Of a DNA stretch of 64,000 nt, positions 1 to 12,234 are shown piece by piece. Position 1 is the stretch's first letter; every line of letters begins with the position of its first letter. The position numbers and the translations under genes are program-made. The notes under the pieces were generated by a model, which did no database searches, was not told the origin of the DNA, and saw only the letters and a list, made by a program, of their open reading frames with translations. Source of the stretch: Chaenocephalus aceratus. Lineage: Eukaryota; Chordata; Actinopteri; Perciformes; Channichthyidae. The stretch lies in the NCBI GenBank assembly GCA_023974075.1, contig CM043792.1:21405154-21469153 (forward strand). The letters are read 5' to 3'.

Positions 1-1850
1 AATCAAATTACAGACCAAGTTCATGTTAATCTATTGAGCCACTGAAATAAAGACATGTTGTAGCTCTTTGCAGATGTGTCTCAAAACTCTGTACCAAAGA
101 AGTGAGAAAGCACCACGAGAAGAACACACATTGCCACTGTTTATTCACAACTACAGTTTGCACCACTAAATCATGGAGGAGATTGAATGATCCTTGCTGC
201 ATTTCAGAGAGGATGGGTCTATTTCTCCGAAAGCGACAATAACCTTGCATTATATGTAATAGAGCCACAAGGACAACTAAATTAAAAAAGCTATTGACTT
301 GTTTGTGTGTTGTGAGAGGTCCATTAAAATGCACCACCACAGGCTACAAAGGGCCATGGTCAGCCAGACATGCTCTGCTCGTGCCAAAATAACTCCACTT
401 TGACACTGTCTCATCGAAGAGTCACTGTTGTGTCAAAGTGAAAAGATCCATTTAGTCTACAGGAACTTTTCTGTAGATATTCTTAATAAATTATCCCTGA
501 TTTAATTTGATAGTATAGAGTTCAGGTGTCAACACAGGAAACAGTTTGTTTATTTTTTCTTTTCAATCATTTCATTTAGTGAACGACTCTGAAAGTGATC
601 AGAAGTCATGTAGGATAAGATTTGCAGGGTTGGTGCTAAATCCCCCAGCATCATCTTTGTTTTTCTCAAGTAACGATGTCACTGCTGGGTCGACTACAAA
701 TAGCAACCTGTCACGGACACTATTGGGAATATGAGGCACCATTCATAGTAATTGTATGATAGAACATGTACCATATCTTATTTCTGCATGTTTTTAATGA
801 CTTATTATGAAATGCTTTCCCCAGTAATGATATAAATGATGTCCGTATTAGAAGGACGATATCCAGTTTCAATAATGAGAATACTTTCTATTTAGTGACC
901 TTTTTGTTTTGTTTCAGTATTTTGTATTATATTACTGGAACAAGGCAGACTTAACGAAAGTCTATGATGCACACAGTTTAGGCTACAATGCTAAAGATCC
1001 TTCAAAAGTGTGTGATTCATATTTTAAGCAGCCTGGATTAAACAGTGGACACATTTCAAACACAGCTGACCCCCATTGCAAATCAATCTCTACTTTTCGT
1101 GGTGTTGATGCACTGACACTGAACTCACACTACACGCACTTAGGTCACTCTCTTCTCCTCTCAATGCAAATGGCTTTTTGGTCACTAATCTCATATGTGC
1201 TCACTATATAACATCCCTTGTTACTGCAGGTTGGTACCTTATGATAGTTCAAGGCCAGAGGAGGCAAAACCTGTGATTGTTTGTTTTGCGTGTGTTCTCA
1301 ATTAGAGCCAACAGCTGAGGCAGATGGAAACTGGTTACATAAAGCTGCTCCATTTTTTATTACACCAATCAATAACTATGACCAATCTTTCAACAGACAG
1401 CATTTTTTTTTTGAAACCTTTACAACACAAATACTTTTATGAGAGAATACTATTTAATTGTTTGCCGTCATTTTACATATCTACCTTAAAGTAATATTTA
1501 GATTTGTTGTACACAACAACAAGATCAGCATAGTATTATATACTTTAGTTAAATCAAATGAAGTCAGCGATACAGATCACGTCATCTACATCCTGCAATC
1601 TCCAATAACAGAAGAAGCAAAACAAATATTTAATAACCATAATAATAATAATAATGATGATAATACATGCAGATATTGTTAATAATAAATAACTGTATTT
1701 CCCCGTAATTTAAATTAATCTTATTACAGGACATCAATTTACTTCTACTTTTGAAGTGACTTCACATACATTATGCAGAGAGCAGATTTATTTTTCAGAC
1801 AACATCACTTTATGAGTTAATTATAAAGAGTCCCTGCCTATTACACCTAC
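1..1850. other. Stretch without a recognised gene
   Basis: AT-rich sequence. Reading frames at 26-340 (minus), 546-734 (plus) and 909-1211 (plus) are open, but none resembles a family I know. The frames at 546 and 909 each begin just after a pyrimidine-rich stretch ending in AG, so they could be exons of an unrecognised gene. No matching donor or partner exon was convincing. Small AAT-rich simple sequence lies near 1640-1690. Confidence 0.5.
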
Positions 1851-2092
1851 CTGTTGGTCATTGCGTTGCAAATTGTCCGCGTCCTTGTTGTTATGAGTCC
1901 CATATGCTCCACACATGCACACTGCGTCCCTTTTATTCTTGCTGTTCTTTTATTAGGTTCACATAGCTTCCCGTCTGGCGATGCGAATTCTGCCATAACC
2001 CTCTCCAGCAATACTGAAGTAGATGTTTCTCGTTGCATAGACATACTTTAAAAACACGTGTGCCTATCCCCGCCCCTACTGTAGCGACCAAT
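1851..2092 (-). promoter_or_regulatory. Possible minus-strand promoter and first exon
   Basis: Read on the minus strand, an inverted CCAAT box (2088-2092), a GC box (CCCCGCCCC, 2068-2076) and a palindromic E-box CACGTG (2055-2060) lie just upstream of an ATG at 2044. An open frame then runs 64 codons to a strong splice donor (CAG|GTAGGT, exon end at 1851). The promoter motifs are seen directly. That they drive a gene is inference. The predicted peptide matches nothing I recognise and the downstream exons would lie towards the window start. It could equally be a non-coding first exon. Confidence 0.3.
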
Positions 2093-2883
2093 TAAAATGT
2101 GCAGCGCCTGTTTGAGGGTCTGAGCCCACATGGTGGGTTTTCATGATCGGTCTGAGTGTATGACAGGGAGAGTCAAACCCACTTTTCTCTAAAACCATGA
2201 CGTTGATTTAACAGGAAACAAACGTCAGATTGAGAACAGGGCATCTCCAGAGCCGCTAAAAAACACACTGTATACACATTTGTGAAAGTATTCAAAGTAT
2301 TAACTTGAGAATTCGTTTTTGTCTATAGGCCTACTGTCTGAGAATAGGAAAATATGTTGGTCATTGTGGAGTAAATCCTATATGTGAAATCTGTGACTTT
2401 CCAAAATAAGCATTACTGCTGGAGTGAACACAAGGTGGCGATGTATATCTGCAAATAGGACAACCAAGGGCTGGCATCACATCATGTGGTGACATTATTA
2501 TTATAATTCATGTTTCATGAGTTTAAAAGGCAGCTTTTATTTGTGTTCCATGTTATTTGAAAGATTGGATATATTTGTTGTTAAAGTATAAAGCTGACTT
2601 ACTGATTATTCTTGTATTTATTGTTATTATAAATTATTATACTATGGTGTCATACGTTAATTTTGTATTTTTTGTGTTGTTGGAAAGTCAGGCATTGAGA
2701 ACGTATTTACTCAACCAGAACAATTTTTATGAATGTCAACAAATTACATTTGTGGCATTGCATTTTATTCATCTTAACCATTCAAAACAGATTATTATAA
2801 CCAATGTCTATGAATACACATATAAATATATTTACAAGAGCACACCTTATCACACTGTCCATCACCAATCATCCTATTTTTAA
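2093..2883. other. Spacer and probable kcnj16 3' UTR
   Basis: AT-rich spacer. On the minus strand an AATAAA signal lies at 2764-2769, about 115 bp past the kcnj16 stop, and is the likely polyadenylation signal of that gene. Nothing else was recognised. Confidence 0.5.
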
Positions 2884-4026
2884 TCACAAACTGGTTTGCT
2901 GCATCACCTCTCCAGTGTTGTGAGGATTCCTTCTGCAAGTGTTCCTCTTGCCCAATGCAACGAGAGGACCGCGGGACAGACTGCCCTCTACAGGACATCC
3001 CCTCCTGTCCAACTCCTCTGCACTGAGCAGTGGCACAGGAACCCACGTGGTCACATTGAACAGAGCGTAGTCCACCTTGTAGTTCTTCTTGCCCAGTTTC
3101 AGCATGTCCTGGAAGCGCTGGCCCCAGCGGATGTCTGCTGGTGTGTAGGAGGTTCGAGACTGGTGGAGTATCCCCGTAGAGTCACCGTTGTAGGTGAAAG
3201 ACACCACCAGCTCAAAGTCTTCCCCCAGCAGGTCGTCAGGGCTCATGCTGTAGAGGGAACTGCCAGGCTCCAGCTTGTGGACAATGGTGGCTGGAGTGGC
3301 GAGGACAATGTCTCGATCCTGGATGTGCACGTCCTGGTATGACATCACAACAGATCCCCCTGGCTGTTTCATATAGCGGACTAACATGGCCTTGACGACA
3401 CCCCCCAGGATGTGATTTCCCCTGAAGTCCCCAAGTCGCCATGACAGACACAGAACCCCGTCCCGCAGATTGACCACCGCACAGCTGCTGAAACCAACCG
3501 TCTGAGCTCTCTTACGAGCGGAGGCCATTTTAGCAACAACAATACCAATGACGATGGTGTCCAGGAGGCAGCTGAATACATCTTGAACCGTCACCAAAAT
3601 AATGGCCACCATACAGTTCTCAGTCATCCCCCTAAAGCCGTAGCCAATCGTCGCCTGGGTCTCCATTGAGAACATAAAGGCTCCAGTGAAGCCACGCACG
3701 TTTTCCACGCAGGGACTGTTGGATACATCGTCAATGTCACCGTGTACTTTTGCAATGAGCCAATAACAGAGACCAAAAAAAAGCCAAGATAGAATGTAAG
3801 ACAGAGAGAAACCCAGGAGCGTCACCCTCCAGCGGATCTCCACAAGGGTGGTGAAGATGTCCATGAGGTATGGGGTCCAGTATCCAGGGGCCTTCTGGAA
3901 AACCACTGGGAACCTGCCATCTTTCTGCATGTAGCGCAGCCGCCTGCCCTCATTTTTCCTGCCCAGTGTGTGGATTGTGGTGAAGTTGGTATCAATGATG
4001 ACTTGCTCACTCCTCTCTGTGCTCAT
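2884..4026 (-). CDS. kcnj16: Inward-rectifier potassium channel subunit Kir5.1-like
   Basis: Complete 380-residue Kir subunit in one coding exon, as is usual for KCNJ genes. Visible parts: cytoplasmic N-terminus; slide helix (YLMDIFTTLVEIRWR, from about residue 53); M1 about 70-94; conserved pore-flanking cysteines C106 and C138; K+ selectivity filter TIGYG at 126-130; M2 about 141-167; then the cytoplasmic immunoglobulin-like domain. Stretches such as SLSYILSWL, ARKRAQT and GDSTG-HQSR-SY match Kir5.1 better than Kir1, 2, 3, 4 or 7. Kir5.1 normally works as a partner of Kir4.1/4.2 in pH-sensitive epithelial and glial channels. The C-terminus TSL fits a class I PDZ ligand. An acceptor 26 bp upstream of the ATG (exon edge 4052, pyrimidine-rich) shows at least one 5' non-coding exon. 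Residue 156 in M2 is Asp, where mammalian Kir5.1 has Asn. Confidence 0.9.
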   Translation of the reverse strand: MSTERSEQVIIDTNFTTIHTLGRKNEGRRLRYMQKDGRFPVVFQKAPGYWTPYLMDIFTTLVEIRWRVTLLGFSLSYILSWLFFGLCYWLIAKVHGDIDDVSNSPCVENVRGFTGAFMFSMETQATIGYGFRGMTENCMVAIILVTVQDVFSCLLDTIVIGIVVAKMASARKRAQTVGFSSCAVVNLRDGVLCLSWRLGDFRGNHILGGVVKAMLVRYMKQPGGSVVMSYQDVHIQDRDIVLATPATIVHKLEPGSSLYSMSPDDLLGEDFELVVSFTYNGDSTGILHQSRTSYTPADIRWGQRFQDMLKLGKKNYKVDYALFNVTTWVPVPLLSAEELDRRGCPVEGSLSRGPLVALGKRNTCRRNPHNTGEVMQQTSL

Positions 4027-4052
4027 TTTGAATAAAACTGCCTCTCAGACTC

Positions 4053-4768
4053 CTGTATGAAGAAAAATGAAATGAGAAAATGCATGTTAGGATGACAAAG
4101 GAGCTGGAGTGAATGCATTTTACCCATTACATGTGACTTAAATGGTACATTTTCTCAGATTTGTTTGTTCAGCTGAATCCTTCATGATTGAGTGAGCAAC
4201 CGAGGTCACTCCGTGCCTCGGGCTGTCAGAAGCAAGCGACTTGAGCAGTGCCCAGCTCAGGGTGTGAAAAATGTACTTCAAGATCAACATTTCATTACTG
4301 GTTGATTATTACCACATGTTCCATGTTGTTTTTGATTTCTATACACTATGTATATTGTTTTGTGGTTTTTTGTTGACTTAAACATACAAAAGAACAATAA
4401 TTTATTTTTCTTTTAGACACTCTTTTTACATATATAGATTTGGTCATGACCATCCGACAATATTTACTGGCTTTTGGGCTGGGGAAATCTATTTACCACA
4501 GAGAGTTACCTCTTTTAATGGGTTTCGCTTATCTCTTTGTTTGTGACCCAAAACATATTGGCAAAGGAGACGGGTGCAACCTTTTAAATAAAGTTTTAAA
4601 CTGACTAATTTTACAATAATCTAAAAAGTAACGGGACTTTGTGTGAGTAAAAAAAACGTGTTATGTTTTTTTGCCAAACATGCATGCACAATTGTTATGA
4701 AGTGCTCAAGTAATCTAATTCCAAGAAAGTGTGTCTTGGTTAATTAAGCAAAATGTGACCTCTATGTA
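4053..4768. other. Spacer, 5' side of kcnj16
   Basis: Contains the intron or 5' flank of kcnj16 (acceptor tract ending at 4053). No other gene was recognised. Confidence 0.5.
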
Positions 4769-5199
4769 TGTCACAAACGAGCTGAGAACCAAAATGCAAC
4801 ACACGGGAAACCAGGGATAGTCTGTAACCGGCTTTATTAAAGGCAATAGGCTGGTAGGAGACAAAACGGCAGATAGTAGGCAAAGGGCTGGTCGGGGACA
4901 GGCGAGGGTTCCAGGAGAAAGCAAGACGGGAGTTGTAGGTACAGACCGGGTCAGGGAGCAGGCGAGGCAGGCTGATCAGGGACAGGCAGGGTCGAAACCG
5001 GGAGAGCAATCTGAAGGGTAATGCGGGAAAGACTAGCATGCTGCAAAGTACGATCTGGCACTGAAGTGAAAGAGAAGTGGGCCTAAATACTAATGGAGCT
5101 GATGGGTGTAACAGAGAGAGAGAGAGACAGGGTGTTCCTACCAGGTGACTAAGGAAGGTTAATGCAGAAAATAGGTGAGTGAGAAAGCAGACTGTGACA
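4769..5199 (-). mobile_element. Solo LTR of a retrotransposon
   Basis: A 431 bp unit beginning TGTCACA and ending TGTGACA (inverted TG...CA termini), flanked by a perfect 5 bp repeat ATGTA (4764-4768 and 5200-5204). These are the marks of a solo LTR left by recombination between the two LTRs of a provirus-like retrotransposon; 5 bp duplications fit Gypsy or ERV families. On the minus strand a TAAATA TATA-like box lies near 5085 and an AATAAA near 4835, so the LTR points to the minus strand. The long minus-strand reading frame over it is fortuitous. No internal gag or pol sequence is present. Confidence 0.75.
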
Positions 5200-5204
5200 A
5201 TGTA

Positions 5205-7634
5205 TGTCCTAAGAGGGGTCAATTATTATCCTCCAACCACCTCTAATAGCTATCACCTCCAAATGCTTCCTCAGATGTCAGACTTTAACCACACCCCTAT
5301 TTTACTCGATAGAACATAAAACACACATTATGTTGTATTGTCAGTACATTGCTATCACTTTCTTATACCGTATACTCTACTTCAAGACTTGTAATCGGAC
5401 ATGTGCTTGAGTTGTCACTGATGAAAGGCACGCTATCAAGTTTCAGCTTGTTAACCCACTCACAGATCAATGTGTTTTAAAGGGATATTGTTCCGTCCAA
5501 GAAGTCAGTTCAACTTTCATCTAGAACGTTTACTGCTTCATTAACTCAGTTGAGAACATGTAGCTGGTCTTTATCTCAGTTTATGTGTTGTAATGGCTTA
5601 CAACACATACAACACATCCTAACCTTCGGTCAGGAAAATGTTAATCTAAATAAGATTTAGCTGTTTTCCACTCTCTTAAGAAATAATTGAAGAAGAAAAC
5701 AAACATAGTGACAACACTTGAGTGTTTCAATAAAGCATATCACTATAATTTGACTACAGATATATTTAACATTGTCATACATTGCTGTGTCACAATGCTT
5801 TTGTAGCAGGTGGTGATGGTATATGGTTACCACGGGTGAATAAGCAGCAGTGTCACAGTTACAGACTGTTGATTTCTACACAGCAGCCAAGCAGTCCATG
5901 GAGAAGGACAAGTGTAGGTTATAAGGCAAGCCTATGTTATTAAGGTATGGTGGTTCCAAATATATATATTTCTGAACATTTCCGGTAGCCTTGCTGTGTG
6001 CTTTTGTTATTCTCAATTTCTTAACCTCTTTTTACATATTTCACTGCCTTTTTTAGATCAATTTAACCATTTTCTTTCACCTTTCAAACCCTTTTGTGAG
6101 CCATTTTGTGATTACACTGAGAGACTTTGCCACTACAATCTTTGGTAGCCTACAGTATATAAGAGCAATCTGTACCTAAGCTTGAATCTCAAACCTGAAT
6201 GAAATGTCTGAGTTCTGAAAGAACACCTCATGTTTTCTTGTATAACTCTCACCGTATTGCCTGGAAATAGTTTGTGTTATGAGGGTTAATCCTCAAACAA
6301 CTTCCAATCAAAATATAAAATATTTAAAAACGAAAATCAATTCTCCGATGTCCTTTTAAATTCCAAGACGTCTCTTCAGTTCATGCTTGGCAGTACTTAA
6401 TTGCTGTTATATTTGTTTTAAATGAGTTATAATGTTTAACTTTTACAGCTTGTAGTTAATTATTTCCCTTCTATCTCGCTTGGCTGTTGCTAATATTATG
6501 GAGTATTAGTCTGTGGAATTTGTGCACCTATGCAGCTGCATTTGTGACAATTTAAACCATTTTACAAATATTTGAGTATTCTTACAACAAGAATTCTGAA
6601 AGTGCTTTAAGAAACAAAAAGCACTTTTTCCTCAGCATAGACACTAGTAAATTGCATTCATGTCATAATTCTTTATAGATACTTTTTGTAAAAGCACACA
6701 AGATAAATTGTAAAAGTCATCTTACTTGCAAAGTAGAAATCAGAGTTGTCCGGTGCCACAAAAGCCCATCAGTCGAGGTATAAGCGATGTGTTGCCACAG
6801 TGACATTAACCTGCAGGGTCAGTCTGTTACCAATGCTTGTGGGCTGGCTCTGTGGCAAAGTCCCATTTAGTTCTGATATCACAGCAATCCCTTCCCTTTG
6901 AAACCTTATTGGACAATCTGAAAGAATTTATGGTCGATGGAATATTTTAGAGGTTCCTCAGGAAAAAAACATAAATGCCCTTTAACGACCTTTAGATGTT
7001 GAAATTGGTATTGCGTTATAAGTCTTTACAAAATATTGAAGGCTCATGTTGATGATTTGTAATATTTGAGTGATTTCTATGATTCATTAGACAGAAAGTT
7101 AACCTTTGCTTCATCAGCTGGAGATGCATTTCTGATAAGACAAGAGAGATCACACCTGAGCCGCCAGGAAACACTAACCTTCACCACATTTATTGCAGTC
7201 ATAATCTGACGATGGACAGAGGTCTACAACACCCAAACAACCGTGTTGTGGTTTTAAAAATAGAACATAGGGGTCATGTGTTACTTTTAAAAACAAAACT
7301 AGGCTGTCCTTTGAAACCTACCTGATTCATTACATATTGGATGTTTAAGATGATGTGTGAAGACAGAGATAAGAGACATTCCTCTGAGAGATAACCTGGA
7401 AAGAGCAGTTCACACTAAGAGAATTTCACTTCCTTTAGCGCAGTACATAACAAAACCATAAACTGTGAAACAGTACAGTATATTGATGTCCAATTGATTT
7501 AACTGTCCACAACATGTGACTTCTTACGAGAAATTACAACATTATCCAACATTTCAATTTGTTTAATTTTGTATTTAATTAAGTGGGTCACGACCATGAT
7601 TACATATGGCACAACTGACAATGCAAAAATAACA
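5205..7634. other. Spacer without recognised genes
   Basis: AT-rich intergenic DNA. I looked for long frames, exon-like frames with splice sites and terminal repeats, and found none I could support. Confidence 0.5.
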
Positions 7635-7743
7635 GTGCGCGCGTGTGTGTGTGTGTGTGTGTGGTGTGTGTGGTGTGTGTGTGTGTGTGTGTGGTGTGTG
7701 TGTGGTGTGTGTGTGTCTGTGTGTGTCTGTGCGTGTGTGTGTG

Positions 7744-7788
<45 letters not shown>

Positions 7789-7801
7789 GTGTGTGTGTGT
7801 G

Positions 7802-7860
<59 letters not shown>
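7635..7860. repeat. GT/GCGT microsatellite
   Basis: About 225 bp of alternating purine-pyrimidine GT dinucleotides with GTGGT interruptions and a GCGT block in the middle (about 7756-7790). Open frames in all phases over it are repeat artefacts. Such tracts can adopt Z-DNA and are highly length-variable. Confidence 0.97.
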
Positions 7861-7862
<2 letters not shown>

Positions 7863-9721
7863 ACATTCTATTAGGTATTTGTAACCTCTTCATTGGTTGT
7901 ATCAGGACACTTTATTTGGGCAAGAGGGCCCTTTAAAGCAAATCTCTTACCAGCCAATGTGATCTCACTATATATTTTCTTTTATAAGGCCATTCTCTGC
8001 TAATTCTAGAGACTGTATGCATGACAAATAAAACTGTTAAAAACGTCAAACTAGCCTGTCTGGCACTACCAACTATGCTACATTCAGGAAACCTAAACAA
8101 GTTTGTCCTCCATTCTGATGATTGGTTTAAACTTCAGCAGATCACCATGTCCACATGTCTAAATGCATTAGGTTGCTGACCCCGGATTGACCTATTTGAC
8201 AGGTGTGTTAACTCACAATTGCAGAGGTGTACCAAATAAACTGACACAATTTAAAGACACAACATATGTGTTTTACATGATATATATCCCTCATGAGTCA
8301 AAATTGACTCATGAGGTATATATGAACTTATTGGATATAAGATAAATCACTAAATTAGTCGTATTATAAACAATACACGCTACGACATGTCAAAAGATTT
8401 AAATAAAAACAGCCATCATTTCAATGAATAAAGTACCATAATTAAAAAGCAACAACGTGTTGGCGGGGACAGAGTGAGCTTAGTTTTATGGCAGAGGGCT
8501 TTGTGTGGTGAAAGAACACTGATTTAAAGATAGGAGTCAAGAATTCAAAGAATGTGTTTTGAACCTGGGTGCCAGACAAAGAGAGACGAGAGGCTGCTGT
8601 CTTTTCTCAGTAAAACCTGAATAAGAGATAATAAGAACAATGCAAGTCCAACACCCTGGGAGGCACGTATTCGAGAGCAGGCGGTGATAACCTCAGCGTT
8701 GACTGATATTGATCAGATCAATCTGATATGACACAAATGTAAAATATTCAAGATAAAGCACCTGTTGGTCAAGTGGTCCGATCATTTAAATAAAATTACA
8801 TTCATAAAACTTGTATGAAAGGTTTAATATATGTATGCCCTACTCTGTTTTTATACACATGGCCATTAAAATGTAAAAAGTCACGTTTGGTAATACGATT
8901 TTGAGAAATACTATTTATACACAGAAATAAAGCAGAAACACATAAGAGATAAGACAGTAATACAGTCATGTGATAAACCTTTTTGGGCTTTTTTAATTAA
9001 AAGAGCATGCCTACAAATCTGAGATACATTTTATATTTAATAGTTTTAAGAGACACTGTGTACTGACCCTTATTTTAGCACTTTAAATCATCATAATTAT
9101 TTAATGTTGTAATACAATTAGATTAATAACGAAATATTATCCTCCAACGACTATGAAATTGTAACTTTTTCATTTTAAGAATAACACTATTTTATAAATA
9201 TGTTAAATCGTATATTATTGCAGATGACAACCTCATCATGTAAGACATATATAAATGTTATGGCAGTGCAGTTTTTTGTAATAAAGATTCTAATTAACCT
9301 CATCCTAGTGATTATGTGTGTCGTATTGTCAAAAGTAAGGGATTCATCAGCAGCTGTCAAAACAAATGCCCTTCTGTATAATGATCATTCTGGAATACAC
9401 TGACACCTGTCTTTGTGGTGGACTCCCATGTTAAACATACAGTCCCATTGAAATACAGGATGGCACGATGTAAGGACAAAAAGCAGCTGGAGCTTGACTT
9501 GTGTCTGCTGGCAGGTAAACAGTGTAATTACACTTGTGTTCTGTCTATTTACACAGGATCACTGCGGGATGCGCTGAACGACCATATTGTCCTGCTTACA
9601 CGGTGGTGCCAATATGTTGTAAAACGTCACAGTCCAGCCTATTTAAGTGTCATGTCAGGGTGGCAAACAGCCATCAGTCAGTCTGCAGTTATCAGTCATA
9701 TGTGAAGTCTTATTTTCAGAA
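7861..9721. other. Spacer and 5' flank of the Cys-loop receptor gene
   Basis: AT-rich. It holds a near-perfect inverted repeat at 8281-8321 (arms about 20 bp, 4 bp loop). Plus-strand frames at 9200-9403 and 9415-9705 are not recognisable. They may be 5' UTR or upstream promoter of the receptor gene. Confidence 0.5.
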
Positions 9722-12234
9722 ATGTTAAGATTTGTGAGAAACTGGAAAGCTCTCTTCTTACTGAGTTTACTATACGTAGGTAAGTGTAACTTAAATGAAG
9801 GGTTTATATTGGTAGTACACTAAAGGCAGTATTCATGTATATTTAATGCTTCGTTTTTCTTTCTACTTTAGGATGTGGAGATGCAGTCTGCACAAGTCGC
9901 CGATGTCTGGCTGAAATGTTGATCAAAAAAGGCCTTCTATCACAGCCACAGACTGAGAACTGCACCCATGTGATCAACGTACCACTCATTGAGTACCAGA
10001 CTCTGGCAGTTGTGAGTATCTGTTTTGTGCCGCTATCTGAACCTTGTTTCTCTTTTTAGACCTGTTAACATAAAGAGAAATACAAATGTATTGTGTGATG
10101 TTGCTGTACCTGCTGAATATTTGTTGAAAATGTAATTTGATCAGGTACAAAGTACATACATTACAAACTGTTATCTCAAATAATTTGAGACACAAGCACA
10201 CAGGTCTAATTTCCATCAGCATCCAATGATTTTGACTTTTTTTTAACAGAACACAAAGGATCTGCGCCTCGTCAATCGTCTGCTAGCCACAATTGTACGT
10301 TTGCAGATATTTACAGATGGATACAAAATAAATAAATGTTTTAACCACATTCAATTTGATTTGAAACTACAGGAATGGTTGGATCCTGAGTTGAAATGGA
10401 ACACATCAGATTACGATTATAAAGACGTGGTCCTGCCAGTTGAAAAAGTCTGGACCCCAGAGATCCTTGTAACAAATGGGTAAGGTTCATGACACAATTC
10501 CAACACATGTAATTAATGGACCTCTTGATATTCACATCTATTGTCTTTAACCTGTGCAGAATAGTATCAACTATGAAGCACAACTCCAAGGATCTGCTGG
10601 TACTGAGTGATGGCACACTGAGGCACTCTGTGGTCATAAACGCAGAGGTGAACTGTGAAGTCAACCTCTTCAACTATCCATTCGCTTATGATTCTTGTCC
10701 AGTCGCCATACAATCATGGTCCGATACCGGTATGTTATGAAAACAAATATTATGCTTTTTTTTGTATCACTAACTCGATGGTAACCACCTATTTTACTCA
10801 TCAATCAACATATCTGTGATTATTCTGAAGAAGATTTTGATAAACATTTTTGTCTCAAGTGACTGCGCTGTTGTTTTTTTGGGTCTTATCTTGATGAATT
10901 TCCAGTTATTAAGGCATCTTCATAATGTTCTTTTATACATCGTAAAATTAGGCCACATTAGTTTACTCAGATTTTTTTTAAATGCGGGTAATGTAGGCGC
11001 CAGGTTTTGCCAGAATTAGAGATGGAATAAAAAGGACTATATCTGGTTCTGCTGCACTGATTTTGATCTTTTTTTAAAACTGCATAGGCCTATCATGAAT
11101 CTGTCAGCGGTATAGGCATGAAATCAATAGAGTACCCTTTTCTTTCTTTCAGGTTGTGGTTCTAAACTGGAAATAACGAAAGTTTATAGTGTTGATAGTA
11201 GCCAGGGAAATTGGCAAACTGAATCTGTGGAACTTCAGAATAAAAGTCATAGCCGTCAATACATCCTGGTAAGTTCATGAACGTGTAGCATGGTCATTTA
11301 GACTTATCATAGGTAAGAATTCACCTTATTGGTGCAAAAGTGGTAATAGCCTTTCTTTATTGTAATGTGGCATTTTGTCTGCCATGTTCCTCAGGTGAAT
11401 TTAAGAATCAAACCTACCAACCCCTTTGTAACATTACTGATGCCCAGTATTCTGATCCTCCTGGCTGATATGGTCAGCTTCGCTCTGCCGCTGGGAGGTG
11501 GTGAACGCAACGGTTTCAAGGTCACGCTGGTGCTCAGCTTCACCGTGTTCCTCAACATCCTCAACGATATACTTCCTGGAGACAGCTCTTGCAGCCCCAT
11601 CATCCGTCAGTCAGCTCACATGCAGACAGACACAAACCAAATAGATACACAGCAGCAGCATCATTTGAGTCACTAACAACATCGTCTTTGCTGCAGGAAC
11701 CCACTTCTGCATTTGTCTGGTGCTCCTGGTGTTTAGCATGCTGGTGTCCCTGGTGCTGACACGCTTGGCCAAAGACGGTAGTCTCATATTCTTCTGCGGC
11801 TCCAAAGGGACAGTCCCCGACAACACAGGTAAAGGGACAAAAAGAGCATGAGGGTGAGAATGACCTGGCCTTTAAAGGACTTCTCTGTTTTGTTATTGAG
11901 TAGGGGATTGTGACGCTTACAAAGTCCTTATTTTTGATGAAACACTCCTGCTCTCATTGTGCCTTCACTCCCTACAGAAGTCAAAGCTGACGTTAGTGTG
12001 GTTCAGATTAGCAGCCCAGAGGAGGATGGTGGGATGCTGAAAAGGGTGGTCAACTTCCTGGAGGCTGTTGACGCAGACACACTGAAAAAGGACAGAGATT
12101 TGAAGTTTGCCAACCATTTGGACAAGACATTTTTCTGGTTCTATTCAATAGGCGGAACTATGTACTTTATTGCCATGATAATTGTTATGGTACAGTATAG
12201 ATGTGTGGTTAACCATTTTGAATTCTGGTATTAA
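9722..12234 (+). CDS. Pentameric Cys-loop ligand-gated channel, 5-HT3 receptor-like
   Basis: Nine coding exons: 9722-9779, 9872-10011, 10250-10294, 10373-10479, 10560-10729, 11153-11268, 11395-11605, 11697-11828, 11978-12234. They total 1236 bp (411 residues) with all phases closing. The 45 bp third exon and 170 bp fifth exon are typical of the family. The product has a signal peptide, an extracellular ligand-binding domain with loop-A WTPEI, the 13-residue Cys-loop (C-EVNLFNYPFAYDS-C), M1 and M2 in exon 7 (M2 after GER-NGFKV), M3 in exon 8 and M4 in exon 9. Fish genomes carry many such genes labelled 5-HT3A-like. The LP...SSC.P pattern after M2 also recalls the zinc-activated channel ZACN, so the ligand is open. 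The M3-M4 loop is short (about 70 residues). AATAAA at 12233-12238 overlaps the stop; another lies near 12421. Confidence 0.85.

Noticed and set aside
546..734. Possible terminal exon after TTCATTTAG
   Set aside because: No upstream exon or recognisable family; the acceptor alone is not enough.
909..1211. Plus-strand frame after a good acceptor, faintly like a cytokine-receptor fibronectin domain (YFVLYYWNK)
   Set aside because: No donor in a sensible place, no partner exons, and the likeness is only a few residues.
4740..5222. 160-codon minus-strand frame
   Set aside because: Covers the solo LTR almost exactly; low-complexity Leu/Ser/Pro composition and no gag or pol features.
7569..7936. 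Several Cys/Val- and Thr/His-rich open frames of about 80-100 codons
   Set aside because: They are translations of the GT/GCGT microsatellite and exist in all frames; no coding signal.
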